Assembly: GCA_030740135.1 (NCBI GenBank)
Contig: JASLXW010000232.1
Span: forward strand, 1 to 6,536
DNA length: 6,536 bases
DNA from: Nitrospinota bacterium
Lineage (GTDB): Bacteria > UBA8248 > JACPRG01
Direction of reading: 5' to 3'
The notes beneath the pieces were generated by a model, which worked only from the letters and a program-made list of their open reading frames with translations, was not told the DNA's origin and searched no databases. A program made the position numbers and the translations under genes. Of the stretch, positions 1-6,377 are shown piece after piece. Within the stretch, counting starts at the first letter, position 1. Every line of letters begins with the position of its first letter.

Positions 1-365
1 GGATTCAGCCGGAGGGCGTCCCGGAAGGCGGCGAGGGCTTCATCGAAACGGCCGAGCTTTTCCAGCGACTTCTCCAGGCCGAAGTGAGCCTGGGGGTGGT
101 TCGGCTGGTTCCGGATCGCCTCCCGGTAGGACGCGACGGCGTCCAGGTGCGCCCCCATCTCGGACAACGCCCAACCGATCTTGTAGAGGACCTCGGGATG
201 TGTCGGGTCGATGGTCAGGGCGTCCTCGCACAACTCGATCACGGCGGCCGGGCTGAGACCCGGCACGAGGCATTGCCCCGCTCCCCACTGCGCGCGCGCC
301 GAATTGGGTGTGAGAAGGCACAGAACCGCGAGGCCGAAGAAAAAGGTTAGGCTGGGTCGCCGCAT
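1..365 (-). CDS. Exported TPR-repeat protein, N-terminal part (truncated by window edge)
   Basis: The frame opens at the ATG at 365-363 and stays open to the window edge, giving 121 complete codons with no stop, so the C-terminus lies outside. Residues 1-25 form a Sec signal peptide: MRRPS, a hydrophobic core with FFFGLAVLCLL, then SARA before Gln26. Residues 38-121 contain TPR-like helix pairs, including DPTHPEVLYKIGWALSEMG and NHPQAHFGLEKSLEKLGRFDEALAAF, so this is probably a periplasmic protein-interaction scaffold. A run of seven G on the coding strand (372-378) followed by A gives a purine-rich ribosome site about 6 nt before the ATG. The gene starts 75 nt after the SpoIID-type gene with no clear promoter between, so co-transcription is likely. 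Cys32 and Cys46 could pair after export. No enzymatic domain is visible in this part, and the partner is unknown. Confidence 0.82.
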   Translation of the reverse strand, partial: MRRPSLTFFFGLAVLCLLTPNSARAQWGAGQCLVPGLSPAAVIELCEDALTIDPTHPEVLYKIGWALSEMGAHLDAVASYREAIRNQPNHPQAHFGLEKSLEKLGRFDEALAAFRDALRLN

Positions 366-440
366 GGTTGTCCCCCCCGTTGATGGAACCCATCTCATCG
401 TTTGGGTGTTGAAACTTCTCTTCTCGATGAGCCGTTCCGC
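366..440 (-). other. 75-nt intergenic gap upstream of the TPR gene
   Basis: This gap lies between the stop of the SpoIID-type gene and the ATG of the partial TPR gene. On the coding strand it holds the G-run ribosome site (372-378). I see no convincing -35/-10 pair. A 5-bp inverted repeat (CCGTT at 432-436, AACGG at 443-447) overlaps the upstream stop codon but has no T-run after it. The simplest reading is an untranslated spacer within one transcript. Confidence 0.5.
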
Positions 441-2042
441 TCAACGGTTCGTCAAGCGCGTGCCCGGATAATAAAAGGACAGAATCTTCTGATGACTCAT
501 CCCCCGCCGGGCCATCTCGTTGGCGCCCCACTGACTCATCCCGACGCCGTGGCCGAGGCCCCGGCCCTCCATCTTCAAACGGCCGCCCCCTTCACGCAAC
601 CGGGCGAGGGTGCTCCGCATCCGGGTGGACCCGACACCGATGCGGAACGTGTTGCCCGAGAGTTTCCGGTTTCCACGGCTGCCCAGGATGCGAAACGCCT
701 TGATGCGTCCCGAGGCGGTGCGCTCGAGCGGGATGACCCGGGATATCCGTCCCACCCGGATCCCCCGCCTCTTCAGGCGGCGGGAGATCTCGGCCAGCGA
801 CAGACCGTACGCCCAAGCGCTCTTCTTCCGGCGGCTGTAGGGGTCCTCCTTGGATTTCAGGTACGGAAAGCTGACCCGCCACACGTTGCCCGAGTCCTCG
901 GTGAAGCCCCCACTGTTGGCGTGGAAATACGCCAGGACGAGACGGCCCTCTTTCAGGAGGGCCTTTCCCCGGGTTTCTGAGACGGCGCGGTCGGTCTTCG
1001 GCCGCTCGGCCCTTTTCCCTCCGTAAACCTGAGAGAGAATCGTCGCGTCCACGTCGTAGAGGTAATCCGTGCGCTTGCGGCGCTGGTAGAGGGCGTACGT
1101 CCGGGCCGCGACCGCCTGGGCCTTGAGCGCCTCGATGGGCCAACTCGCGATCATCTCCTTCGGGACGACCGCCCGGAGATAATTCTCCAGCTTGAGCGTG
1201 TTCACGACGAGGAGGCGCCCGTCTTCGACGCGCACCGTCAACCGGCCCCGATACGCCCTTCCGTTGAGCCGGATCGTCCCTTGCGTCGGGCGGATCTCCG
1301 CGACGTCGCCCCCGACCGCCCGGCCCAAAACGTGAAGGCGGCCCGAGCGGACCTCCACACGGACGGCGGCCCCGAGACGGAATTCGCTCGCCTGCTTGAG
1401 AATCCGAATCTGCATCGGAGCGTCCGAAGCCGCCTCCGCGGAGCGCGTTCCCTTGAGGACCCTCACACGGATCTCCGGGTCCGTCTCCAGGGCGACCGCC
1501 GGCTTCTCCCGCTCGACCTCGGGCGGGGGGGGCTTTTTCTCTCCGGCCTTCCTTCTCGCCAGGTCGAGGATGAACCGGGCCGTGGGCGCCCGCAGGCCGG
1601 TCGGGAACTCGCGCAGATACGTCTCCATCGCCTGGGCGGCGTTGGCGTAATCCCGCCCCTCGTAATAGAGCATCCCGACATTGAAGAGCGCGGCCGAGCG
1701 GTCTTTGAGGTCCAGGGGCCCCTTGAGGGCCTCCAGGTAAGCCGACAGGCCCGCCCTGCTCTTCTCGAGCCAGTAGCTCAGGACGTCTCCCGCGAGCTTC
1801 CGCGCTCGGGCCCGGATTTCCTCCGAGGGCGTCAGCTCGGCCAGCTCTTTCAGGAACCCGGCGGCCTCGAGGAACCGTCCGCTCTCGATGAACTCCCCGG
1901 CCTCGCGGAGGGCTTCGATTCCCGACGACTCGGTGATCCCCTGAGATCGGGCCGGCGGGGCGGCGGCCAGAATGAGGACCGCGGCCAAAAGGGCGCCGGC
2001 GGCCTGCGCCCCGGGCCCGCGGAATGGGCGTAAGGCGCTCAT
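441..2042 (-). CDS. SpoIID/LytB-family lytic transglycosylase with N-terminal TPR-like region
   Basis: This 533-residue protein is predicted to act in the periplasm, cleaving peptidoglycan glycan strands. Residues 1-33 look like a signal peptide (hydrophobic 15-28, then PPARS before Gln34). Residues 40-165 are TPR-like helices, for example SAALFNVGMLYYEGRDYANA. A charged, Pro-rich linker follows (168-190). The SpoIID domain spans about 215-532, with VVPKEMIASWPIEALKAQA containing the expected catalytic Glu296, then HANSGG (374-379), GHGVGMSQWGA (497-507) and a terminal YYPGTRL. These are the classic SpoIID/LytB signatures. It is much longer than B. subtilis SpoIID because of the TPR extension. 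It contains no cysteine, so a Cys-based zinc site, as I recall for the clostridial SpoIID, is impossible. Its ATG overlaps the upstream stop as ATGA, implying translational coupling. Sporulation is not implied; such proteins occur in non-sporing diderms. The family call is secure; in vivo role is inferred. Confidence 0.93.
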   Translation of the reverse strand: MSALRPFRGPGAQAAGALLAAVLILAAAPPARSQGITESSGIEALREAGEFIESGRFLEAAGFLKELAELTPSEEIRARARKLAGDVLSYWLEKSRAGLSAYLEALKGPLDLKDRSAALFNVGMLYYEGRDYANAAQAMETYLREFPTGLRAPTARFILDLARRKAGEKKPPPPEVEREKPAVALETDPEIRVRVLKGTRSAEAASDAPMQIRILKQASEFRLGAAVRVEVRSGRLHVLGRAVGGDVAEIRPTQGTIRLNGRAYRGRLTVRVEDGRLLVVNTLKLENYLRAVVPKEMIASWPIEALKAQAVAARTYALYQRRKRTDYLYDVDATILSQVYGGKRAERPKTDRAVSETRGKALLKEGRLVLAYFHANSGGFTEDSGNVWRVSFPYLKSKEDPYSRRKKSAWAYGLSLAEISRRLKRRGIRVGRISRVIPLERTASGRIKAFRILGSRGNRKLSGNTFRIGVGSTRMRSTLARLREGGGRLKMEGRGLGHGVGMSQWGANEMARRGMSHQKILSFYYPGTRLTNR

Positions 2043-3190
2043 GGCTTCGTCTTCAACAGGATCTTGCTGAAATCGAACGACGCCACTTCATACTCCGCGC
2101 GACGATTCAGGCTGGTCGCCAGATAGACGACCTTTTCGGGATAGGAAAGCGTCAGGCGGCCAATCCGCCCCGTGTAGCTCTCGGGCTGGACGTTCGTCAC
2201 CCAGGACATCTCTTTCAGGAGAAATTGGAGCCGCTGGAAATCCCCGGCGGTCTTGAGTCCGTGGGCTTCGACCGTGATTTTTCGGCGGTTCTTCTTCAGG
2301 TGCGCGCTCAGGGCCTCGGCCACGAACTCTGTCAGGTCGGGGACGAGCTTGTCGATGGCCTTGCCCGCCGCGTCGCGGCAGTTCAGACCCGCCGCGCCCC
2401 GGACCTTCCGGGGAATCCGCTTGTTGGCCAGGATGTTGGCCGTGTCGGCCTCCACCACCCGGATGTTTCCGGTCAGGCGGGCGGTGTAAATACCGAAGTT
2501 CTTCTGGCCGTGCTTCGCCTCGATGACCCCGCCCACGATGATGTTGGAAAGAAACCTCAGGGCCGTCCCGGTCAGGGCGCTCCGATCCCGCTTTTGCGTC
2601 AGGAGCGCAACGTCCCGGCGCTTGATTTTCCGGGCCTGCTCCGGGTCCAGGACCCGGAATCCCTGGTCGGTCAAAGCGGAGATCACCTCATTTTCAATGG
2701 TCGGGCCGTCCACCCGCTCGCCGCAGAGCCGCTCGGGGATCCGGACGATGACCGAGGCGTTGCTGAGCAGACGCTTCAGTTTCCCCTTGAAGGCCTTCGG
2801 GACGATCCAGGCCTCGATCTCGACCCGGTACGTCCCCGCGTTGGCCTTTCCTTCCGAGAGCACGCGATAGTTCTGAATGAACCCGGCCGTTTTGTCGCGC
2901 ACGGCCGTGTCGAGAAGGATCTCGTTCTGGACAAGGGTCTCCGCCTCCACGTAGACGCCGACGGCCTTCTGCAGGGCGCGAACGCGGGCGTCCGCTTCCG
3001 CGCGGCTTTTCGCCTGCGCCACATCACCGTCGATGATGGTTCCAAACCCCTCCGCCCGAACGGAGAGGGTCTTGCCGCCCTGGGCGGAGACGGTGCCGCT
3101 CTGCGCCAGCAACAAGCCCGCCGCGAAGGCGAGGAGCGTCAGGGTCCGGTGCGGGAAAGCGCGGCGCGCGCCGCAGATCGATTGTCTCAT
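2039..3190 (-). CDS. FlgT-N/LPP20-like exported periplasmic protein
   Basis: This 383-residue protein has a signal peptide (residues 1-36, hydrophobic 17-29, VSA before Gln37). Residues 40-130 match the FlgT N-terminal/LPP20 pattern: a strand LSVRAEGFG, an acidic-alanine helix, then AVGVYVEAETLVQ, and a GFIQNYRVLSEG turn followed by YRVEIEAWIV. Residues 145-300 look like a CsgG/FlgT middle-type alpha/beta region, with ASVIVRIPER and YTARLTGNIRVVEADT. Residues 305-375 form a small domain with the LLKEMSWVTNVQPESY pattern. FlgT in Vibrio is a flagellar H-ring protein, but this domain is widespread outside flagellar loci and no flagellar gene is visible, so I do not assign that role. There is no lipobox. 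The start is supported by AGGGGAG a few nt upstream (within 3191-3200). It lies 7 nt after the preceding gene and overlaps the SpoIID-type gene by ATGA. Its partner is unknown. Confidence 0.82.
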   Translation of the reverse strand: MRQSICGARRAFPHRTLTLLAFAAGLLLAQSGTVSAQGGKTLSVRAEGFGTIIDGDVAQAKSRAEADARVRALQKAVGVYVEAETLVQNEILLDTAVRDKTAGFIQNYRVLSEGKANAGTYRVEIEAWIVPKAFKGKLKRLLSNASVIVRIPERLCGERVDGPTIENEVISALTDQGFRVLDPEQARKIKRRDVALLTQKRDRSALTGTALRFLSNIIVGGVIEAKHGQKNFGIYTARLTGNIRVVEADTANILANKRIPRKVRGAAGLNCRDAAGKAIDKLVPDLTEFVAEALSAHLKKNRRKITVEAHGLKTAGDFQRLQFLLKEMSWVTNVQPESYTGRIGRLTLSYPEKVVYLATSLNRRAEYEVASFDFSKILLKTKP

Positions 3191-3197
3191 GGCTCCC

Positions 3198-4235
3198 CTA
3201 CTTGTTGATCACGATGACCACCTTGGCCTTCTGGAGGAATTTCCCCTTGAGATCCGCCAGGACGACCCTTTGACTATCCTGTTCGCTCAACACGATGTCG
3301 GCTTTCCTCGTGCCGTGCGCTCTCAGCCCCTTGACGATGAGCGGACTTTCGCCGATCCGCGACTTGTGCGTGGCTCGGGCCTGTTCCTCGGTCCCCGCGT
3401 ATCCGGCCAGTCCGAAGTTCATGGCCAGCTCGCGGGGGACCAGGTGCGTCCCGTAAAACACCTTCAGGTCCGGCGTCCGCAGCTTCGCGACCAGGGCGGG
3501 CCGCGCCGCCAGGCCGGACGCGTCGATGATCACCCCCGTGTAAACGGCGCCGGGGGCGACGGACGGAGACGCGCTTGCGGAGCCCTCCTTCTTCGGCGTG
3601 GCCGCCGGCGAAGACGGCCGCGCCGGTGGGGCGGCGGACCGGGGCGGCGCCAGCTTCACGGTGAAGGTCTTGGGCCGGTAGGTTTGTTGCGGCGGAATCG
3701 GCGGCTTCTGATACTCGATCTTCAGGATCCCGCGCGTCAGGCCCCCATTGATCAGAACGCCCATGCTGACTGTGGCCTGGACCTGTTTGGTTCCTTCAAT
3801 CTCTTCAAACTCCGTCTGGCCGATCTGGCGGGCGCCCCGGATGAAACCCCTGACGGACTCCCGAACCACCGACACCTTGACCATTTCATCTCGAAGGATG
3901 GTCGTTGCGCTGATACTGACGCCTTTGATGATCCGGGTAAGCTCGGCATAGGCCAGCGTCCGCGCGGCCCGGTCGGCGAGACTGCGGCACTGAAAGATGT
4001 TGACGCACATCTTCGGGTCGGCGGTGGCCTGCGTCGTGACCTGGATGTAGCCCTGCTGCCAGTCCACGATGGAGCGGCCACGCTGCCGACCCCCGATGCG
4101 GATCGGCTCGGCCCGGCGCAGGGTGGATTGGCGCTTCTGTTTAACCCAGTCGGGTTGCGCCCAGGCCGGCCCCGCGAGAAAAAGCATGAGCCCCAAAGGC
4201 ACGCTGATCATCCGGGAAATCCATCTTTGCTTCAT
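3198..4235 (-). CDS. LPP20/FlgT-like exported protein with Pro/Ala-rich linker
   Basis: This 345-residue protein starts with a signal peptide (residues 1-26, PAWA before Gln27; no lipobox Cys). Residues 55-165 fit the LPP20/FlgT-N pattern: GYIQVTTQA, an Ala-rich helix ADRAARTLAYAELTRIIKG, VSISATTIL, then VRGFIRGARQIG and a strand QVQATVSMGVLI. Residues 175-230 are a Pro/Ala/Ser-rich, low-complexity linker. Residues 230-345 form a second domain, YTGVIIDASGL...ARPAL, FGLAGYAG, SPLIVKGL, KADIVLSEQD and a terminal VVIVINK, which I recall in LPP20-type proteins of deltaproteobacteria. Cys77 and Cys83 could form a disulfide. The ATG is preceded by AGGAGG at 4242-4247, spaced 6 nt, the strongest ribosome site in the window. 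It may have a periplasmic structural role; no catalytic motif is seen. The family call rests on pattern, not a search. Confidence 0.75.
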   Translation of the reverse strand: MKQRWISRMISVPLGLMLFLAGPAWAQPDWVKQKRQSTLRRAEPIRIGGRQRGRSIVDWQQGYIQVTTQATADPKMCVNIFQCRSLADRAARTLAYAELTRIIKGVSISATTILRDEMVKVSVVRESVRGFIRGARQIGQTEFEEIEGTKQVQATVSMGVLINGGLTRGILKIEYQKPPIPPQQTYRPKTFTVKLAPPRSAAPPARPSSPAATPKKEGSASASPSVAPGAVYTGVIIDASGLAARPALVAKLRTPDLKVFYGTHLVPRELAMNFGLAGYAGTEEQARATHKSRIGESPLIVKGLRAHGTRKADIVLSEQDSQRVVLADLKGKFLQKAKVVIVINK

Positions 4236-4280
4236 TCCTCGCCTCCTCTTCCGATTTTGATTCTTCCGCCGAACGCCGGG

Positions 4281-4316
4281 CGGCCCGGTCTCCTCCGCCG
4301 AGGCGACCCCGGGCCG
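4281..4316 (-). other. GC-rich hairpin in the gap between TPR gene and LPP20-like gene
   Basis: CGGCCCGG at 4281-4288 and CCGGGCCG at 4309-4316 form a perfect 8-bp inverted repeat. Inside the 20-nt loop a second stem is possible (CCTC 4292-4295 with GAGG 4300-4303). The hairpin begins just 1 nt past the TAG of the TPR gene. No T-run follows on the coding strand, so it is not a canonical intrinsic terminator. It may stabilise or process the mRNA, or reduce expression of the downstream genes. Confidence 0.5.
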
Positions 4317-4317
4317 T

Positions 4318-5190
4318 CTAGAGGTTTTTCAGGTTCCATTTGGCGGCCTTGTTTCGGGGATGAACGCCCAAGGTCTTTCTCCAAAACCGCCGCGCTTCGT
4401 CTCGCTTTCCGGCCTGGTGGCGCTTCCAGGCAGCGTCATTGTACGCCTTGGCCAGGTTGAACCGGGCCTCCCGGTCCTTGGGATTCAGGCGCAGGGCCTT
4501 TCCCCAGAGCCCGACGGCCCGCTTGAATTGATTTCGATTGTAGTATATCCAGCCCATCGAATTCATCGCCTTCGTGTATCGCGCGTTGAGGTCCAGCGTC
4601 CTCTGATACTCCAGCAGGGCGTTTTCCACCATGTCGGCGTTGTGAAAGGCCTGGGCCAGCCGAAAATGGGTGTCGGCCTCATCGGAGTTCGCGTCGCGCG
4701 CCTTCTTCAAAAACTCGATGGCCGTCCGGCGGTTGCGCCGAAAGCTGTAAATGGCGCCCATGTAGTAGTAGGCGTCCGCGTTTTGCGGATCGATGCGGGT
4801 GACTTCCTGAAACGCCGCGAAGGCCCGGTCCATCTCTCCGCGCTTCAACCGAAGGATACCCGCCCAAAGCCGCGCGAACGTGTTCTTCGAATCGATCCCC
4901 TGGACTTCCTCGAACATGCGCAGGGCCTCGGAGATCTTTCTTTGTTTCGCCAGGATGAGCGCCATCTGGTTTCGGGCGAACGTGCTGAACCGGTGTCTGG
5001 GATTCGCGGCGACGGCGCGCCGGAACAGGTCGAGGGCCTGATCCAGGTTTCCTTTCTCATGTTCGCGGACCGCCTCGAAAACCAGGCCCTGCGTTTGCGG
5101 GGACGCCTCGGGGGGAAAAGCCCACCCGGACGCGACGACGAGCAGAACCCACCCCAGCCGAATGAGCGAATTTCGCGCGGAAGGTCTCAT
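4318..5190 (-). CDS. Exported TPR-repeat protein (about seven repeats)
   Basis: This 290-residue protein is almost entirely TPR. A signal peptide or anchor occupies about residues 1-30 (hydrophobic 9-24, then FPPEASPQ). Seven repeats follow at about 35-68, 70-102, 104-136, 138-170, 172-204, 206-238 and 240-281, the last with a ~9-residue insertion; examples are DAYYYMGAIYSFRRNRRTA and SMGWIYYNRNQFKRAVGLWG. It has no catalytic motif and is probably a periplasmic scaffold. The frame is open upstream to 5430, but the ATG at 5190 is preferred because it begins a signal peptide and overlaps the amidase stop as ATGA, the usual sign of translational coupling. No strong ribosome site precedes it, consistent with coupling. 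Residues 71-114 closely match the TPR part of the upstream amidase, suggesting a shared ancestral module. It probably acts with the amidase; this is inferred from context. Confidence 0.88.
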   Translation of the reverse strand: MRPSARNSLIRLGWVLLVVASGWAFPPEASPQTQGLVFEAVREHEKGNLDQALDLFRRAVAANPRHRFSTFARNQMALILAKQRKISEALRMFEEVQGIDSKNTFARLWAGILRLKRGEMDRAFAAFQEVTRIDPQNADAYYYMGAIYSFRRNRRTAIEFLKKARDANSDEADTHFRLAQAFHNADMVENALLEYQRTLDLNARYTKAMNSMGWIYYNRNQFKRAVGLWGKALRLNPKDREARFNLAKAYNDAAWKRHQAGKRDEARRFWRKTLGVHPRNKAAKWNLKNL

Positions 5191-6374
5191 CGCCGGTAGC
5201 TCATGATTTGAGAGAAGATCGTCTCGGCCACCTTCTTGCGAAACGACCGGGTCTTCAGCAGGGCCTCTTCCCGCGGGTTCGAGATGAACGACACCTCGAC
5301 CAGCACCGCCGGCATCCGCGCGTTTCTGAGCACGAAGAAATTGGCCGACGCGATTCCTCGGTTTTTCAGGCCCAGGGCGCCGCCCGTGCCTCGTTGAAAC
5401 CGCGAGGCCAGCCTCTCGCTGTCCGACCAATAGAGCTTTCGCTCGAACCGGAAGAGGATGTTTTCGATGTCGACAAAACCGGGTCTTGCGCGAAAGGTCT
5501 CCTCTTCGCGCGCCACCGCGTTCTCGCGGCCCGCCACGCGGGCGGCCTCTTTGCTGGAGGCCTTTTCAGATGAGAAGAAAGTTTGCGTTCCGTTGGCCCT
5601 GCGGTTGTTGTTGGAGTTGATGTGGATGCTGACGAAGATGTCCGCGCGATATTGGTTGGCGATGGTCGTTCGCTCGGCCAGCGGAAGGTAATAATCCCCG
5701 CGCCGCGTCAGAAACGACTTCACCCCCCCCCGCCGCGTCAGCAAACGGTTCAGGCTCCTGGAGATATCGAGGGTGGCCTTTTTTTCCATGTATCCGGTCG
5801 GTCCTTTGGCCCCTGAATCCCAGCCCCCGTGGCCGGGATCGATGACGACCCGCCCGATGCGCAGGTTCAACCCCTGTCCCCCTGAAAGACGCGAGAGCAA
5901 GCGCTTCTCCTCGGTCAGCGCCAGGCGCTCCTGCGGCGAAAGAGCCTTCGGCGCGGATGGGCGGAGCCGGGCGATGGGGTTTTGCTTGAGCACCCCGATC
6001 CAGGCGCGCGCGAAGAAGTCCTCCGGGTCCAACCGCAGGACTTGGCGAAATTGCGCGACGGCCTCCGCCCGCTGGTCCAACTTGGCCAGGGCGAGACCGA
6101 GCTGGTTTCGTCCGAAGGTTTCATCGGGGCTGAGAGAGACGGCGCGCCGCAGAATTTTTGCCGCCTCCGCGTAGCGCCCTTGATTGTTGAGGGCCTGCCC
6201 TTTGAACATGAGCAGCAAAGGAGACTCGTCGCCTCGGGCCGGGGCCGCCGCACCTATCCACACGGCCAGCGCCAGCAACGCCGCCAGCGCCGGGGCGATG
6301 GATCCCGACCGTCGCGCCAGGCGGCGTCCGCGTTTGCGCCGCCCGGAAGAAAGCAGGGTTTGCGGATCAATCAT
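5187..6374 (-). CDS. N-acetylmuramoyl-L-alanine amidase (Amidase_3) with N-terminal TPR
   Basis: From the ATG at 6374 the product has 395 residues. It hydrolyses the bond between N-acetylmuramic acid and L-Ala of the stem peptide. Residues 1-48 form a long basic signal peptide (GRRKRGRRLARR, hydrophobic 27-41, cleavage near APARG). Residues 52-130 hold two TPRs. Residues 173-395 are the Amidase_3 domain: DPGHGG with His182, YMEKK with Glu197, SIHIN with His251 as expected zinc ligands, and VLVEVSFISNP with catalytic Glu360. All four key residues are present. The 109-residue spacing between His251 and Glu360 exceeds that of compact amidases and resembles AmiB/AmiC-type proteins with an inhibitory helix. 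Earlier in-frame starts (TTG 6443, ATG 6440, ATG 6428) lie within the predicted promoter, so 6374 is chosen. It overlaps the next gene by ATGA. A G9 tract (5723-5731) interrupts nothing but is slippage-prone. Confidence 0.93.
   Translation of the reverse strand: MIDPQTLLSSGRRKRGRRLARRSGSIAPALAALLALAVWIGAAAPARGDESPLLLMFKGQALNNQGRYAEAAKILRRAVSLSPDETFGRNQLGLALAKLDQRAEAVAQFRQVLRLDPEDFFARAWIGVLKQNPIARLRPSAPKALSPQERLALTEEKRLLSRLSGGQGLNLRIGRVVIDPGHGGWDSGAKGPTGYMEKKATLDISRSLNRLLTRRGGVKSFLTRRGDYYLPLAERTTIANQYRADIFVSIHINSNNNRRANGTQTFFSSEKASSKEAARVAGRENAVAREEETFRARPGFVDIENILFRFERKLYWSDSERLASRFQRGTGGALGLKNRGIASANFFVLRNARMPAVLVEVSFISNPREEALLKTRSFRKKVAETIFSQIMSYRR
5701..5741 (-). repeat. 11-bp direct repeat and G9 tract within the amidase gene
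   Basis: CGCCGCGTCAG occurs at 5701-5711 and again at 5731-5741, exactly 30 bp (ten codons) apart, so both copies encode LTRRG in frame. Between them, nine C on the plus strand (5723-5731) form a G9 run in the coding strand. Both lie in the amidase domain between the Glu197 and His251 zinc ligands. The frame is intact here. Confidence 0.7.
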
Positions 6375-6377
6375 CGG

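Noticed and set aside
432..447. Hairpin CCGTT/AACGG as a terminator of the SpoIID-type gene
   Set aside because: The stem is only 5 bp, overlaps the stop codon and has no following T-run on the coding strand.
402..980. Plus-strand open frame of 192 codons opposite the SpoIID catalytic region
   Set aside because: It lies antisense to GHGVGMSQWGA and other SpoIID motifs; its Pro/His/Ala-rich translation is an artefact.
441..2042. Endospore formation inferred from SpoIID
   Set aside because: SpoIID/LytB proteins with TPR extensions occur in non-sporing diderms, and no other sporulation gene is visible.
2024..3208. Plus-strand open frame of 394 codons opposite the FlgT-like gene
   Set aside because: It mirrors the minus-strand gene, whose signal peptide, domain pattern and ATGA overlap are convincing. 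The plus-strand product has no domain or credible N-terminus.
2039..4235. Flagellar locus inferred from FlgT-like domains
   Set aside because: No flagellar structural gene is visible and the FlgT-N/LPP20 fold is common outside flagellar clusters.
3033..4460. Plus-strand open frame of 475 codons opposite the LPP20-like gene
   Set aside because: It spans two antisense genes and the gap between them, is low-complexity and rich in Arg/Gly/Pro/Asp, has no recognisable domain, and is the expected mirror of GC-rich codons on the other strand.
4360..5199. Plus-strand open frame of 279 codons opposite the TPR gene
   Set aside because: The minus-strand product has seven clear TPRs. The antisense product is Val/Gly/Arg-rich without a domain.
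5191..5430. 80-codon N-terminal extension of the TPR gene
   Set aside because: It would overlap the amidase catalytic end, has no domain, and would bury the signal peptide; the ATGA start at 5190 is far better.
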